Of a stretch of 64,000 nt of DNA, positions 38,391 through 49,079 are shown one piece after another. Under the pieces are notes generated by a model. It was given only the letters and a program-made list of their open reading frames with translations, was not told where the DNA came from and ran no database searches. The position numbers and the translations under genes are program-made. The DNA comes from Pseudomonas fragi (lineage in GTDB: Bacteria; Pseudomonadota; Gammaproteobacteria; Pseudomonadales; Pseudomonadaceae). Positions within the stretch are counted from its first letter, which is position 1. Every line of letters starts with the position of its first letter. The stretch covers positions 2,232,001 to 2,296,000 of the forward strand of contig NZ_LT629783.1 in the NCBI RefSeq assembly GCF_900105835.1, written 5' to 3'.

Positions 38391-39473
38391 TTATTCACCC
38401 AGGGCTGTCAGTTGATCAGCCTGAAACTCCGCCAATAATGGCTCGATAACGGCATCAACGCCGCCAGCCAGTACGTCATCCAGGGAATACAGGGTCAGGT
38501 TGACACGATGGTCGGTCACTCGCCCCTGCGCGAAATTGTAAGTGCGGATGCGCTCGGAACGATCCCCCGAGCCCACCAGCGACTTGCGCTCACTGGCAAT
38601 GGCATTGGCCGCGGCGCTGGTTTGCTGGTCATTCAACTTGGCCGACAGCCAGGACATCGCCCGCGCCCGGTTTTTATGCTGGGAACGCTCTTCCTGACAC
38701 TCCACCACAATGCCCGAAGGCAAGTGCGTGATACGGATCGCCGAGTCGGTCTTGTTGACGTGCTGACCACCGGCCCCGGAGGAACGGTAGGTATCCACAC
38801 GCAAATCCGCCGGGTTGATCTCGATGGCTTCCTGCTCATCGGGCTCTGGCAACACCGCCACGGTACAGGCCGAGGTATGGATACGGCCCTGGGATTCGGT
38901 CGCCGGTACCCGCTGCACGCGGTGTACGCCGGACTCGAACTTCAGCTTGGCGTAAACATTCTCGCCTTCGACACGGGCAATGACTTCTTTATAGCCGCCA
39001 TGCTCACCGATGCTTTCGGAGAGAATTTCAACCCGCCAGCCGCGCCGCTCGGCGTAGCGCGAGTACATGCGAAACAGGTCGCCGGCAAAAATGGCCGCTT
39101 CATCGCCGCCGGTTCCGGCGCGAATTTCCAGGAACACGTTGCGCCCGTCATTCGGATCCTTGGGCAGCAGCATGCGTTGCAGGTCTTTTTCCAGCTCGAT
39201 CAGCCGCTCTTTGGCTTCGCGAACTTCTTCGACCGCCATTTCACGCATGTCCGGGTCGTTGTCCTTGAGCAACGCCTGGGCGCCCTCGAGGTCGGTCTGC
39301 ACTTTGAGCCACTGCCCGTAAGCGGCAACAATGGGTTCAACTTCCGAGTATTCCTTGGAATAGGCGCGGAATTTGGTTTGATCGGAAATGACTTCGCCAT
39401 CGCCAAGCAATGCGGTCAGTTCTTCAAAACGGTCCTGGAGGATATCCAGTTTATTAAGCAGTGACGCTTTCAT
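38391..39473 (-). CDS. prfA: Peptide chain release factor 1
   Basis: A 360-aa class I release factor for UAA and UAG. The GGQ motif is in [16 protein letters not shown] and the codon-recognition tripeptide PAT in [14 protein letters not shown]. Length is exactly usual. It lies between hemA and prmC in the conserved hemA-prfA-prmC-moeB-murI order. Confidence 0.98.
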   Translation of the reverse strand: MKASLLNKLDILQDRFEELTALLGDGEVISDQTKFRAYSKEYSEVEPIVAAYGQWLKVQTDLEGAQALLKDNDPDMREMAVEEVREAKERLIELEKDLQRMLLPKDPNDGRNVFLEIRAGTGGDEAAIFAGDLFRMYSRYAERRGWRVEILSESIGEHGGYKEVIARVEGENVYAKLKFESGVHRVQRVPATESQGRIHTSACTVAVLPEPDEQEAIEINPADLRVDTYRSSGAGGQHVNKTDSAIRITHLPSGIVVECQEERSQHKNRARAMSWLSAKLNDQQTSAAANAIASERKSLVGSGDRSERIRTYNFAQGRVTDHRVNLTLYSLDDVLAGGVDAVIEPLLAEFQADQLTALGE

Positions 39474-39475
39474 TA

Positions 39476-40759
39476 CTATTTTTTATCCGCAGAGCTATGC
39501 GATGAGCCCTCACCGAGGGCAAAAAGTTCTTGGGCCATGGCCAGCGCATCGAGGCGGCCTTCGGCGGAAAGTTTTTTCAACTGCACGCTGGGGGCGTGCA
39601 GCAATTTGTTGGTCAGGCCCCGCGCCAGTTGTACCAGCACCTCTTCCGGATTGCTGCCGTTGGCCAGCATGCGCTGGGCCTTTTGCAGCTCTTCGTCGCG
39701 CAGGCGTTCGCTTTGCTGGCGGTAGGCCTTGAGCACATCCACTGCCGCCAGCTCACGCAGGCGCACCATAAAATCGTCAGCGCCAATGCTCACCAGCTCT
39801 TCAGCTGCCTGGGCCGCGCCCTGACGGCTCTTGAGGTTTTCGGCGACCACTTCATGCAAATCGTCGACGGTATAGAGGTAAACGTCGTCCAATTCGCCGA
39901 CTTCAGGCTCGATATCGCGGGGAACGGCAATATCGACCATAAAGATCGGCTTGTGCTTGCGCAGCTTCAGGGCGCTTTCGACAGCACCCTTGCCCAAAAT
40001 CGGCAACTGGCTGGCCGTGGAGCTGATCACGATATCGCTATGGACCAGTTCCTGGGGAATATCCGACAGCAATACGGCATGAGCGCCGAACTGCTCGGCC
40101 AGCGTACTGGCGCGCTCCAGAGTACGGTTGGCCACCACGATACGTTTCACTCCCAGGTCATGCAGGTGGCGGGCGACCAGGGTAATGGTCTCGCCCGCGC
40201 CAATCAGCAAGGCCTGGCTGCGCTGCAGGTCGCTGAAGATCTGCTTGGCCAGGCTCACGGCCGCAAAAGCCACCGAAACCGGGTTTTCGCCGATGGCGGT
40301 GTCGGTGCGTACCTGCTTGGCCGAGTTAAACGTGGCCTGGAACAAGCGCCCCAACAACGGCCCGACCGTACCCGCTTCACGCGCTACGGCGTAGGCCGAT
40401 TTCATCTGGCCGAGAATCTGCGGCTCGCCCAACACCAGCGAATCCAGCCCCGAGGCCACGCGCATCATGTGACGAACGGCAGCATCGTCTTCATGGACAT
40501 AAGCGCAGGCACGCAATTCATCGAGGCTCAGGTCATGGTAGTCCGCCAGCCATTTCAGCACGCTGTCTGCCGAAAGGTGGTCCTGCTCTATATAGAGCTC
40601 ACTGCGATTGCAGGTGGAGAGGATCGCAGCTTCGCGACTGTCGGTTAGGCGGCAGAGCTGCTGCAAGGCCTCAACCAACTGCTCCGGAGTAAAAGCCACG
40701 CGCTCGCGGACGTCTACTGAAGCAGTCTTGTGGTTAATACCGAGTGCGAGGAAGGCCAT
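39476..40759 (-). CDS. hemA: Glutamyl-tRNA reductase
   Basis: A 427-aa enzyme making glutamate-1-semialdehyde, the first committed step of C5 haem synthesis. N-terminal [17 protein letters not shown], nucleophilic Cys in [11 protein letters not shown] and NADPH-binding [13 protein letters not shown] are visible. It starts the leftward five-gene operon and is divergent from the TPR gene across 201 bases. Confidence 0.97.
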   Translation of the reverse strand: MAFLALGINHKTASVDVRERVAFTPEQLVEALQQLCRLTDSREAAILSTCNRSELYIEQDHLSADSVLKWLADYHDLSLDELRACAYVHEDDAAVRHMMRVASGLDSLVLGEPQILGQMKSAYAVAREAGTVGPLLGRLFQATFNSAKQVRTDTAIGENPVSVAFAAVSLAKQIFSDLQRSQALLIGAGETITLVARHLHDLGVKRIVVANRTLERASTLAEQFGAHAVLLSDIPQELVHSDIVISSTASQLPILGKGAVESALKLRKHKPIFMVDIAVPRDIEPEVGELDDVYLYTVDDLHEVVAENLKSRQGAAQAAEELVSIGADDFMVRLRELAAVDVLKAYRQQSERLRDEELQKAQRMLANGSNPEEVLVQLARGLTNKLLHAPSVQLKKLSAEGRLDALAMAQELFALGEGSSHSSADKK

Positions 40760-40960
40760 TCAAGATCGCTGATGATGACGAGAAGCCGACAATTGTCCTA
40801 CTTCGCCAGATTCAGAACAACCATTGCTGACTATTGTCTCTATAGTTAACGTCTGTTGAACCCATCATCAGCCCCGGATATCGATAGTCGCACCTGTTAT
40901 GGTTTGCACCATTGCATGTGTCATGATGCCCAGACCGCAGGTAAGTCGCCCATCTCTTAT

Positions 40961-42685
40961 ATGAATAGATCCTCCGCGTTGCTCCTCGCTCTCGTCCTTC
41001 TCAGTGGCTGCCAGGCCTTGGCCCCCACGTCCCCGGATGATTCATCCGCGACTGAAGACGTTACCTCCGTCCCGGAAAAACCCACGGTCTACAGCTCGTT
41101 CAGCGAAGACACGCTGTACAGCCTGTTAAGTGCCGAGCTGGCTGGCCAACGCAATCGCCTGGATATCGCCCTAGATAACTATGTGACGCAAGCGATCAAC
41201 ACCCAGGACCCCGGCATTTCCGAACGGGCTTTCCGCATTGCCGAGTACCTGGGCGCCGACCAGGCTGCACTGGACACCTCGCTGATCTGGGTCAAAAACG
41301 CCCCGGACGATATCGAGGCACAACGTGCTGCAGCCATTCAGTTGGCGCGTAACGGCCGCTATGACGAATCCCTGGTGTACATGGAGAAAGTCCTGCAGGC
41401 CAAGGGCGACACGCACTTTGATTTCCTCGCCCTGGCGGCCATAGAGACCGATGCCGAGACCCGTGCAGGCCTGCAAAAGAGTTTTGACAGCCTGCTGGCC
41501 AAGCACCCGGACAACGGCCAGCTGATTTTCGGCAAGGCCCTGTTGATGCAACAGGACGGTGATGCCGAAGGCGCGCTGAAACTGCTGGAGAAAAACCCGC
41601 CGCAAAACGGTGAGATCGCCCCGATTCTGTTGCGCGCCCGCTTGTTGCAAAGCCTCAACCGTGGTGATGAAGCGTTGCCGCTGCTGAAAAAAAGCGTCAG
41701 CCAGTACCCCGACGACAAACGCCTGGGCCTGACCTATGCACGCACCCTGGTCGAGCAGAACCGCATGGCCGAGGCAAAAGTGCAATTTGCCAGCCTGGTA
41801 GAGCAATACCCCGAAGACGATGAGCTGCGATTCTCTCTGGCACTGGTCTGCCTCGAAGGCAAGTCCTGGGACGAAGCCGAAGGTTATCTGCAAGAGTTGA
41901 TCGAGCGCGACAGCCATGTCGACTCGGCGCACTTGAACCTGGGCCGCATCGCCGAAGAACGCAATGATCCCGAGGGCGCACTGGTCGAGTACGCACTGGT
42001 AGGTCCGGGCAACGAATACCTGCCCGCACAACTGCGCCAGGCGGACATCCTGATCAGTCATCGTCGCGGTGCCGAGGCATCGAAAAAACTGGCCTTGGCA
42101 CGCGACGCACAGCCCGACTACGCCATTCAGCTGTACTTGATCGAAGCCGAAACCCTGGCGGCGAACAATCAGACCGATCGCGCCTGGAACACGCTGCAAC
42201 AAGCACTCAAGCAATACCCGGACGATCTCAACCTGCTGTATTCACGCGCCATGCTGGCCGAGAAACGTAACGATCTTGAGCAGATGGAGCGGGATTTGCG
42301 CGCCATCATCCAGCGCGAGCCGGACAATGCGATGGCCTTGAACGCGCTGGGCTACACGCTTTCAGATCGAACCACCCGCTACGCCGAAGCCAAGGCCCTG
42401 ATCCAGCAAGCCTACGACTTGAGCCCGGATGACCCGGCAGTGCTCGACAGCCTGGGCTGGGTGAATTTCCGCCTGGGCAATCTTGATGAGGCCGAGCGCT
42501 TGCTGCGCCAGGCGCTGGAACGCTTCCCGGACCAGGAAGTCGCCGCCCACCTGGGTGAAGTACTGTGGGCAAACGGTAAACAGCGTGAAGCGAAAAAAAT
42601 CTGGGGCACTTTTCTCAAAGAAAATCCTGACAGCCCTATTCTGCGCAAAACCATTTTGCGCCTGACCGGATCAGAGACTCTTTAA
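40961..42685 (+). CDS. Tetratricopeptide-repeat lipoprotein
   Basis: A 574-aa predicted lipoprotein: signal peptide MNRSSALLLALVLLSGC with lipobox LSGC, then many TPR units (for example ALLKKSVSQYPDDKRLGLTYA, NLLYSRAMLAEKRNDLEQME and the very regular YDLSPDDPAVLDSLGWVNF). It corresponds to the P. aeruginosa PA4667 family encoded upstream of lolB. Function is not established; envelope assembly is a reasonable guess from its neighbours. The ATG at 40961 begins the signal peptide; upstream in-frame codons are not used. Confidence 0.92.
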   Translation: MNRSSALLLALVLLSGCQALAPTSPDDSSATEDVTSVPEKPTVYSSFSEDTLYSLLSAELAGQRNRLDIALDNYVTQAINTQDPGISERAFRIAEYLGADQAALDTSLIWVKNAPDDIEAQRAAAIQLARNGRYDESLVYMEKVLQAKGDTHFDFLALAAIETDAETRAGLQKSFDSLLAKHPDNGQLIFGKALLMQQDGDAEGALKLLEKNPPQNGEIAPILLRARLLQSLNRGDEALPLLKKSVSQYPDDKRLGLTYARTLVEQNRMAEAKVQFASLVEQYPEDDELRFSLALVCLEGKSWDEAEGYLQELIERDSHVDSAHLNLGRIAEERNDPEGALVEYALVGPGNEYLPAQLRQADILISHRRGAEASKKLALARDAQPDYAIQLYLIEAETLAANNQTDRAWNTLQQALKQYPDDLNLLYSRAMLAEKRNDLEQMERDLRAIIQREPDNAMALNALGYTLSDRTTRYAEAKALIQQAYDLSPDDPAVLDSLGWVNFRLGNLDEAERLLRQALERFPDQEVAAHLGEVLWANGKQREAKKIWGTFLKENPDSPILRKTILRLTGSETL

Positions 42686-42688
42686 CTC

Positions 42689-43315
42689 ATGTTTTATCGT
42701 CACTTGCGCCATCTCGTAGTTTTCAGCCTGGTTGCCGTGCTCGCCGGTTGCGCGGGCTTCGGCGCCCGCGAATCCGTAGAAGGCCACGGCAGCCCTGCCC
42801 TGTGGTCGGCACACAAGCAGCAATTGACCCGGCTCGACGGCTGGCAAATCAACGGCAAAGTCGGCATTCGCGCCCCTAAAGATTCGGGCAGCGCCACGCT
42901 GTTCTGGCTGCAGCGCCAGGATTACTACGATATTCGTCTTTCCGGGCCACTGGGCCGCGGTGCTGCCCGCCTGACCGGGCGCCCGGGCAGCGTGCTTCTG
43001 GAAGTGGCCAATCAGGGCCGCTATGAAGCGCCGACTCCCGAAGAGTTGCTGGGTGAACAATTGGGCTGGAGCCTGCCGGTGTCACATCTGGTCTGGTGGG
43101 TACGCGGCTTGCCTGCGCCCGGCAGCAAAAGCCGGGTGACACTCAATGGCGATAGTCGCCTGGCCAACCTGGAGCAGGACGGCTGGAAAATCGAATATTT
43201 GAGCTATGTCGAGCAAAACGGCTTCTGGCTGCCCGAGCGCGTCAAGCTGCACGGCCCGGACCTGGACGTCACGCTCGTCGTTAAAGATTGGCAACCTCGT
43301 TTGTTGGGTCAATAA
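42689..43315 (+). CDS. lolB: Outer-membrane lipoprotein receptor LolB
   Basis: A 208-aa lipoprotein with signal peptide [21 protein letters not shown] (lipobox LAGC). LolB receives lipoproteins from LolA and inserts them in the outer membrane. The strand-rich core ([37 protein letters not shown]) is typical. It has a 3-base gap to the TPR gene and a 1-base gap to ispE. Confidence 0.95.
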   Translation: MFYRHLRHLVVFSLVAVLAGCAGFGARESVEGHGSPALWSAHKQQLTRLDGWQINGKVGIRAPKDSGSATLFWLQRQDYYDIRLSGPLGRGAARLTGRPGSVLLEVANQGRYEAPTPEELLGEQLGWSLPVSHLVWWVRGLPAPGSKSRVTLNGDSRLANLEQDGWKIEYLSYVEQNGFWLPERVKLHGPDLDVTLVVKDWQPRLLGQ

Positions 43316-43316
43316 G

Positions 43317-44177
43317 ATGCAAGACCGCCTGGATCGAAACACTCTGGTTTTGCCCTCACCGGCAAAGTTGAACTTGATGCTGCACATCCTCGGCCGTCGC
43401 GAAGATGGCTATCACGAACTGCAAACGCTGTTTCAATTTCTCGACTACGGCGATGAAGTGACCTTTGCCGTGCGTGAAGATGGGGTTATTTGCCTGCATA
43501 CCGAATTTCCCGGCGTTGCCCACGACGACAATTTGATCGTCAAGGCGGCAAAAAAGCTTCAGGCGCAATCCGCTTGCCCGCTGGGGATCGACATCTGGAT
43601 CAAGAAAATCCTGCCCATGGGCGGCGGCATCGGCGGCGGCAGTTCCAATGCGGCGACCACCCTGCTGGCGCTCAACCATCTTTGGCAGTTGGCCTGGGAT
43701 GAAGACCGGCTGGCAGCACTGGGCCTGAGCCTGGGGGCGGACGTGCCGGTTTTTGTCCGCGGGCACGCCGCATTTGCTGAAGGTGTCGGGGAAATTCTTA
43801 CGCCTGCAGAGCCAGAAGAACCCTGGTATGTCGTGCTTGTCCCGCAAGTATCTGTAAGTACTGCAGAAATATTTTCAGATCCTTTGTTGACACGCGACTC
43901 TTTGCCCATTAAAGTGCGCCCCGTTCCCAAGGGAAACAGCCGAAACGACTGCGAAGCAGTAGTGAAGGAGCGTTATCCAGAAGTACGTAACGCTTTGAAT
44001 TTGTTAGGTAAATATACCGAAGCAAAATTAACTGGAACTGGAAGTTGTATATTTGGGGCCTTCCCAAACGAAGCAGATGCTGATAAAGTGCTGCACCTTC
44101 TTACAGAGACCCTTACAGGGTTTGTAGCAAAAGGAAGCAATGTCTCGATGTTGCATCGCAAGCTGCAAAATTTGTAA
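43317..44177 (+). CDS. ispE: 4-diphosphocytidyl-2-C-methyl-D-erythritol kinase
   Basis: A 286-aa GHMP kinase of the non-mevalonate isoprenoid pathway. The N-terminal [22 protein letters not shown] and the ATP-binding [20 protein letters not shown] are intact. The ATG at 43317 follows the lolB stop by 1 base. Codon choice changes sharply at about 43850: from there to the stop, A/T-ending and rare codons (ATA, TTA, AGT, GGA, GTA) dominate although the protein remains well conserved in motif ([11 protein letters not shown]). Confidence 0.97.
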   Translation: MQDRLDRNTLVLPSPAKLNLMLHILGRREDGYHELQTLFQFLDYGDEVTFAVREDGVICLHTEFPGVAHDDNLIVKAAKKLQAQSACPLGIDIWIKKILPMGGGIGGGSSNAATTLLALNHLWQLAWDEDRLAALGLSLGADVPVFVRGHAAFAEGVGEILTPAEPEEPWYVVLVPQVSVSTAEIFSDPLLTRDSLPIKVRPVPKGNSRNDCEAVVKERYPEVRNALNLLGKYTEAKLTGTGSCIFGAFPNEADADKVLHLLTETLTGFVAKGSNVSMLHRKLQNL

Positions 44178-44214
44178 AAGGAAACGGGTACACGGTACTC
44201 GTAGCAACAGATAC

Positions 44215-44289
44215 AGGGGCGTCGCCAAGCGGTAAGGCAGCAGGTTTTGATCCTGCCATGCGTTGGTTCGAATCCAGCCGCCCCTGCCA
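44215..44289 (+). tRNA. tRNA-Gln (anticodon TTG)
   Basis: A complete 75-base cloverleaf. Acceptor stem AGGGGCG pairs with CGCCCCT, discriminator G, encoded CCA at 44287-44289. The anticodon stem GCAGG/CCTGC encloses the loop TTTTGAT, so the anticodon is TTG. The T-arm has GGTTCGAATCC. It lies between ispE and prs, the conserved position in pseudomonads. Confidence 0.97.
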
Positions 44290-44334
44290 TTTCTTATACT
44301 CATCCAGGTTACCCTCAGCCTTCAGGTACTGCGC

Positions 44335-45276
44335 GTGTCCAAGATGATGGTCTTTACGGGGAACGCTAACCCCGATCTGGCTCGGCGTGTCGTACGTCAG
44401 CTGCATATCCCACTCGGTGACATCTCTGTCGGCAAGTTTTCCGACGGCGAAATTACCGCTGAGATTAATGAAAATGTCCGCGGTAAAGACGTTTTCATCA
44501 TACAGCCGACTTGTGCTCCGACCAACGATAACCTGATGGAACTCGTCGTGATGGCTGATGCCTTCCGCCGCTCCTCAGCGACTCGTATTACTGCTGTTAT
44601 TCCTTACTTTGGTTATGCCCGTCAGGATCGCCGTCCGCGTTCCGCACGTGTGGCTATCAGCGCAAAAGTTGTTGCTGACATGCTTACCGTAGTCGGCATC
44701 GATCGTGTTCTCACGGTTGATTTGCATGCTGACCAAATCCAGGGTTTCTTCGATATTCCTGTAGATAACATCTATGGCTCCCCAGTTTTGGTGGATGACA
44801 TCGAAGATCAGCGCTTTGAGAACCTTATGATTGTGTCCCCGGATATCGGCGGCGTCGTGCGTGCACGTGCTGTTGCCAAGTCCTTGGGCGTTGATCTGGG
44901 TATCATCGACAAACGCCGTGAGAAAGCCAATCACTCGGAAGTGATGCATATCATCGGTGATGTCGAAGGGCGTACCTGTATTCTGGTTGATGACATGGTC
45001 GATACTGCCGGCACCCTGTGCCACGCAGCTAAAGCCTTGAAAGAGCATGGCGCTTCCAAAGTGTTCGCCTACTGCACACACCCTGTGCTGTCGGGTCGGG
45101 CAATTGAGAATATCGAAAATTCCATGCTGGATGAGCTGGTGGTGACTAACACCATTCCGCTGTCCGCTGCCGCACAAGCCTGTTCGCGTATCCGTCAACT
45201 GGATATCGCACCGGTTGTGGCTGAAGCGGTTCGCCGCATCAGCAACGAAGAATCGATCAGCGCGATGTTCCGCTAA
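44335..45276 (+). CDS. prs: Ribose-phosphate pyrophosphokinase
   Basis: A 313-aa PRPP synthase. The start is GTG at 44335 giving (M)[17 protein letters not shown], the normal family start. ATP-binding and catalytic segments are visible: [44 protein letters not shown] and the PRPP loop [14 protein letters not shown]. It supplies PRPP for hpt, upp and nucleotide synthesis. Codon use is biased to T-ending codons, in common with rplY, as in highly expressed genes. Confidence 0.97.
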   Translation: MSKMMVFTGNANPDLARRVVRQLHIPLGDISVGKFSDGEITAEINENVRGKDVFIIQPTCAPTNDNLMELVVMADAFRRSSATRITAVIPYFGYARQDRRPRSARVAISAKVVADMLTVVGIDRVLTVDLHADQIQGFFDIPVDNIYGSPVLVDDIEDQRFENLMIVSPDIGGVVRARAVAKSLGVDLGIIDKRREKANHSEVMHIIGDVEGRTCILVDDMVDTAGTLCHAAKALKEHGASKVFAYCTHPVLSGRAIENIENSMLDELVVTNTIPLSAAAQACSRIRQLDIAPVVAEAVRRISNEESISAMFR

Positions 45277-45313
45277 GGGCCCTGCCCTTTCTGGACTTCT
45301 GCTGACGAAAAGC

Positions 45314-45350
45314 GCCCCGCCCCAGCAATCCGTTGGGGCGGGGCTTTTTT
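45314..45350 (+). terminator. Rho-independent terminator after prs
   Basis: GCCCCGCCCCA at 45314-45324 pairs perfectly with TGGGGCGGGGC at 45334-45344, followed by six T. It separates prs from rplY. Confidence 0.95.
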
Positions 45351-45415
45351 GCCCATACCGTCCATGGCGCTGGTCGCAAACGTCAGGGCGGATGTGGTTA
45401 TTTTGGAGATACAAC

Positions 45416-46003
45416 ATGAACGATTTTACTCTGAATGCTGAAGTGCGTTCCGACCTGGGGAAAGGTGCGAGCCGCCGCCTGCGTCGTCTCGCAAGCCTGG
45501 TTCCAGCTGTAGTTTACGGTGGCGACAAAGCCCCTGAATCCATCAGCATGCTGGCTAAAGAAGTTGCCAAACTGCTCGAAAACGAAGCTGCTTACAGCCA
45601 CGTTATCGAACTGACCGTTGGCGGCGTTAAGCAAAACGTGATCATCAAAGCTCTGCAACGTCACCCGGCTAAAGGCCACGTGATGCACGCTGACTTCGTT
45701 CGCGTTGTTGCTGGTCAAAAACTGACTGCAATCGTACCGGTTCACTTCGTTGGTGAAGCGGCTCCGATCAAGAAAGGCGGCGAGATCTCCCACGTTGTTG
45801 CGGAAATCGAAGTTTCCTGCCTGCCAAAAGACCTGCCTGAATTCATCGAAGTTGACCTGGCTAACGCCGAAGTTGGCTCGATCATTCACCTGTCGGACAT
45901 CACCGCTCCTAAAGGCGTTGAGTTCGTAGCTCTGGCACACGGTAACGACCTGGCAGTAGCCAACGTTCACGCTCCACGTGTTGCACCAGAAGCAGCAGAG
46001 TAA
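45416..46003 (+). CDS. rplY: 50S ribosomal protein L25/general stress protein Ctc
   Basis: A 195-aa long-form L25: an N-terminal 5S-rRNA-binding beta-barrel (about 1-92; [21 protein letters not shown]) and a C-terminal TL5/Ctc domain. The ATG at 45416 has GGAG 9 bases upstream. It sits between the prs terminator and a structured spacer, and precedes pth. Confidence 0.96.
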   Translation: MNDFTLNAEVRSDLGKGASRRLRRLASLVPAVVYGGDKAPESISMLAKEVAKLLENEAAYSHVIELTVGGVKQNVIIKALQRHPAKGHVMHADFVRVVAGQKLTAIVPVHFVGEAAPIKKGGEISHVVAEIEVSCLPKDLPEFIEVDLANAEVGSIIHLSDITAPKGVEFVALAHGNDLAVANVHAPRVAPEAAE

Positions 46004-46032
46004 TTCATTACTCTGTCGTTGGAGTCTTGAGA

Positions 46033-46140
46033 AACATCGCGAGCTAACACGCAGCGAGTAAAGCGGACAAGATCGCGAAGTTTACTCATGTAAACCCGCT
46101 TTTTTGTCCGTTTTCGCCGCTAACCGTTAGCGGCGATGTT
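46033..46140. repeat. Structured spacer with nested inverted repeats and terminator
   Basis: The 108 bases between rplY and pth fold back on themselves. Outer arms AACATCG (46033) and CGATGTT (46134), then GCTAAC (46043) and GTTAGC (46126), then CGGACAA (46064) and TTGTCCG (46104) enclose GTTTAC-TCAT-GTAAAC (46080-46095), which is followed by a six-T run (46100-46105) and so forms an intrinsic terminator for rplY. A second local hairpin CGCCGCTAAC/GTTAGCGGCG (46115-46135) competes with the GCTAAC arm. Confidence 0.75.
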
Positions 46141-46169
46141 ATCCACAACTCCATAGAAGGGCCCTTGTC

Positions 46170-46754
46170 GTGACCGCCATAAAACTGATCGTTGGCCTGG
46201 GAAATCCAGGCACCGAATACGAACAGACCCGGCATAACGCAGGGGCCCTTTTTGTTGAGCGTCTCGCGGCGGCAAACGGGGTCAACCTGGTTGCAGACCG
46301 CAAATATTTTGGCCTGACCGGGCGTTTCAGCCACCAGGGTCAGGATGTTCGTCTGTTGATTCCCACCACCTATATGAACCGAAGCGGCCAGGCCGTTGCG
46401 GCGCTTGCCGGTTTCTACCGCATTGCGCCGGAATCCATATTGGTGGCCCACGACGAACTCGATCTCCCGCCAGGCGTTGCCAAGCTCAAGCTGGGCGGCG
46501 GCCACGGAGGTCACAACGGATTGCGCGACATCATTGCGCAACTGGGGAACAACAAAGATTTCTACCGTCTGCGGCTTGGCATTGGCCACCCGGGCGTCGC
46601 CAGCATGGTGTCCAACTTTGTCCTCGGTCGTGCGCCACGCGCCGAACAGGAAAAACTGGACGCCAGCATCGATTTTGCCCTCGGCGTGCTGCCGGATATC
46701 CTCGCCGGGGAATGGAACCGTGCGATGAAAAACCTGCACAGCCAGAAGGCCTGA
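46170..46754 (+). CDS. pth: Peptidyl-tRNA hydrolase
   Basis: A 194-aa Pth that recycles peptidyl-tRNAs. The start is GTG at 46170, giving (M)[18 protein letters not shown]. The catalytic His is in [11 protein letters not shown] and the conserved [13 protein letters not shown] is present. It is linked to ychF with a 23-base gap. Confidence 0.96.
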   Translation: MTAIKLIVGLGNPGTEYEQTRHNAGALFVERLAAANGVNLVADRKYFGLTGRFSHQGQDVRLLIPTTYMNRSGQAVAALAGFYRIAPESILVAHDELDLPPGVAKLKLGGGHGGHNGLRDIIAQLGNNKDFYRLRLGIGHPGVASMVSNFVLGRAPRAEQEKLDASIDFALGVLPDILAGEWNRAMKNLHSQKA

Positions 46755-46777
46755 CTCTTTTTCCGAGGGGAAACACC

Positions 46778-47878
46778 ATGGGATTCAACTGCGGCATCGT
46801 CGGCCTGCCTAACGTCGGCAAGTCCACCCTGTTCAACGCCCTTACCAAATCCGGTATCGCGGCCGAGAACTTCCCCTTCTGCACGATCGAGCCGAACACC
46901 GGTATCGTGCCGATGCCCGACCCACGTCTGGACGCACTGGCTGCCATCGTCAAGCCGCAGCGCATCCTGCCGACCACCATGGAATTCGTCGATATCGCAG
47001 GCCTGGTGGCTGGCGCATCGAAAGGCGAAGGTCTGGGCAACAAGTTTTTGGCCAACATCCGTGAAACCGATGCCATCGCTCACGTGGTCCGCTGCTTCGA
47101 AGACGAAAACGTGATTCACGTTTCCAACAGCGTCGACCCGAAACGCGATATCGAGATCATCGACCTTGAGCTGATCTTCGCCGACCTCGACAGCTGCGAA
47201 AAGCAACTGCAAAAAGTCGCGCGCAACGCCAAGGGCGGTGACAAGGAAGCCGTGGCCCAAAAAGCCCTGCTGGAACAGCTGATTGCCCACTTCACCCTGG
47301 GCAAGCCGGCACGCAGCCTGATCAAGAACATGGACGCCGATGAGAAAGCCATCATCAAGGGCTTCCACCTGCTGACCACCAAGCCGGTGATGTACATCGC
47401 CAACGTGGCTGAAGACGGTTTCGAGAACAACCCGTTGCTGGACGTGGTACTGGCTATCGCTGAAGAAGAAGGCGCCATCGTTGTTCCGGTCTGCAACAAG
47501 ATCGAAGCAGAAATCGCCGAGCTGGATGACGGCGAAGAGAAAGACATGTTCCTGGAGGCCCTGGGCCTTGAAGAGCCGGGTCTTAACCGCGTGATTCGTG
47601 CCGGTTACGAAATGCTGGACCTGCAAACCTACTTCACCGCTGGCGTGCAGGAAGTTCGTGCCTGGACTGTAAAAGTAGGTGCTACCGCCCCGCAAGCAGC
47701 CGGTGTGATCCACACCGACTTCGAAAAAGGCTTTATCCGTGCTGAAGTGATCGCTTACGACGATTTCATCAAGTACAACGGCGAAGCCGGCGCGAAAGAA
47801 GCCGGTAAATGGCGTCTGGAAGGCAAGGAATACATCGTTAAAGACGGTGACGTCCTGCACTTCCGCTTCAACGTGTAA
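46778..47878 (+). CDS. ychF: Redox-regulated ATPase/GTPase YchF (OLA1)
   Basis: A 366-aa Obg-family P-loop protein. The G1 loop is [15 protein letters not shown]3 is [17 protein letters not shown], and a TGS domain closes the C-terminus ([20 protein letters not shown]). It binds ribosomes and prefers ATP. The ATG at 46778 follows a GAGGGG site. Pth-ychF is a conserved pair. Confidence 0.97.
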   Translation: MGFNCGIVGLPNVGKSTLFNALTKSGIAAENFPFCTIEPNTGIVPMPDPRLDALAAIVKPQRILPTTMEFVDIAGLVAGASKGEGLGNKFLANIRETDAIAHVVRCFEDENVIHVSNSVDPKRDIEIIDLELIFADLDSCEKQLQKVARNAKGGDKEAVAQKALLEQLIAHFTLGKPARSLIKNMDADEKAIIKGFHLLTTKPVMYIANVAEDGFENNPLLDVVLAIAEEEGAIVVPVCNKIEAEIAELDDGEEKDMFLEALGLEEPGLNRVIRAGYEMLDLQTYFTAGVQEVRAWTVKVGATAPQAAGVIHTDFEKGFIRAEVIAYDDFIKYNGEAGAKEAGKWRLEGKEYIVKDGDVLHFRFNV

Positions 47879-47892
47879 AACACCGCACGTAC

Positions 47893-47922
47893 AAAAAACC
47901 GCGCCCTGGCGCGGTTTTTTTT
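47893..47922 (+). terminator. Rho-independent terminator after ychF
   Basis: CCGCGCC (47899-47905) pairs with GGCGCGG (47908-47914), flanked by six A on the left and eight T on the right, so it may act in both directions. Confidence 0.95.
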
Positions 47923-48002
47923 GGCCTGGCGTTTGTTGCGCACTCCCGGGCGCAACTACGGTCTATGGTTAACGCCATCTCACCTCACGATCGGGAGCCT
48001 CA

Positions 48003-49079
48003 ATGATTCCCCGCGCCAATGTCTTCAGTCGCTACGTTGACTCTGTTGTCGAAAAAGTAAAATCACGCTGGTCTCTCGGCTGGCGCGATGCACTGGCTTC
48101 AGCCATCGCCGCCGCACTGGCATGGATTATCGCCCGGCATTTCTTTGGTCATATTCATCCGGTGTTTGCCGCGATCAGTGCCGTGGTGTGCCTGGCTCCC
48201 GGCCTGCCCAGCCACGGCAAGCAAGCGGTTGGCCTGATGGTGGGGGTCGCCACGGGGATCATCGTCGGCGAAGCGGCCTTGTGGTTGCCGGATGCCTACC
48301 CGTTGTTGCGCATCGGGTTTGCCACCTTCTCGGCCATCGCCATCGCGGCCCTCTATGGCTTGGGGGCCGTGGTGCCGATCCAGGCCGGTGTATCGGCAGT
48401 GCTGATGCTGGCCGTAGGCCCGGAAAGCGCAGGGGTGGTACGCATGCTTGATGTGGTGGTGGGCTCATGCGTCGGGCTGATTTTCAGCCAGATACTGCTC
48501 ACCCCCAACCCCATTGGCATTATCGACAGCTCCGCCAAGGAACTGCTCGAAAAGCTCGCGTCCGGTTTCGGCAAAAGCCTGCAGGCTCTTGAAGGGCAAG
48601 ACGCTGCCAAAGCTCAACACGCGGTACAAATATTCTCCCGGGCCCACGACAGCCTGATCGCCCTGGAAAACGGCATTGGTATGGCCCGCAACACCGCACG
48701 CTGGACCTTGCGCGGGCGCTTTGTGTCACGCGAAGTCAAGGATATTGCCAACCGTTACGAGCGCCACGCCGTGCGTTTATACGCCAGCTCCCTGTTGTTT
48801 GCCGAAGCCTTTGCCGATGCCTTGCGCAAGGAACAAGGCCCGGCCCCCTCCTCCTTGCACCAACGCCTGGCAAACGTCGCCTCAGGCTGCGCCTCGATCG
48901 CCAACGACGACGAACACCCAGTACTTATACCCGTGGCCAGCGATGAACTGGCCGATGTCGTATCAGGGCCGTGGCAGTTGTGCATGCAGCACTTGAGCAC
49001 CGTGGAAAGCGCCTTGTTGACCTTCGGTTTTACTACCCAGGGCGACAGCAGAAAAAACCCTGATAAAAACCTCGTATAA
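48003..49079 (+). CDS. FUSC-family membrane protein (aromatic acid exporter-like)
   Basis: A 358-aa protein. Residues about 25-165 contain six hydrophobic helices (ASAIAAALAWIIARHFFG, AAISAVVCLAPGLPSHGKQ, VPIQAGVSAVLMLAVGP), the layout of the FUSC_2/ArAE (YgaE-like) family; the remaining about 190 residues are a soluble helical domain. It may export aromatic acids or other small molecules. It has its own start after the ychF terminator and is the last core-like gene before the type III secretion cluster. Confidence 0.82.
   Translation: MIPRANVFSRYVDSVVEKVKSRWSLGWRDALASAIAAALAWIIARHFFGHIHPVFAAISAVVCLAPGLPSHGKQAVGLMVGVATGIIVGEAALWLPDAYPLLRIGFATFSAIAIAALYGLGAVVPIQAGVSAVLMLAVGPESAGVVRMLDVVVGSCVGLIFSQILLTPNPIGIIDSSAKELLEKLASGFGKSLQALEGQDAAKAQHAVQIFSRAHDSLIALENGIGMARNTARWTLRGRFVSREVKDIANRYERHAVRLYASSLLFAEAFADALRKEQGPAPSSLHQRLANVASGCASIANDDEHPVLIPVASDELADVVSGPWQLCMQHLSTVESALLTFGFTTQGDSRKNPDKNLV

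Noticed and set aside
44215..44289. tRNA-Gln as attachment site of an integrated element
   Set aside because: No integrase, no direct repeat of the tRNA 3' end nearby, and prs-rplY-pth-ychF follow in the normal core order.
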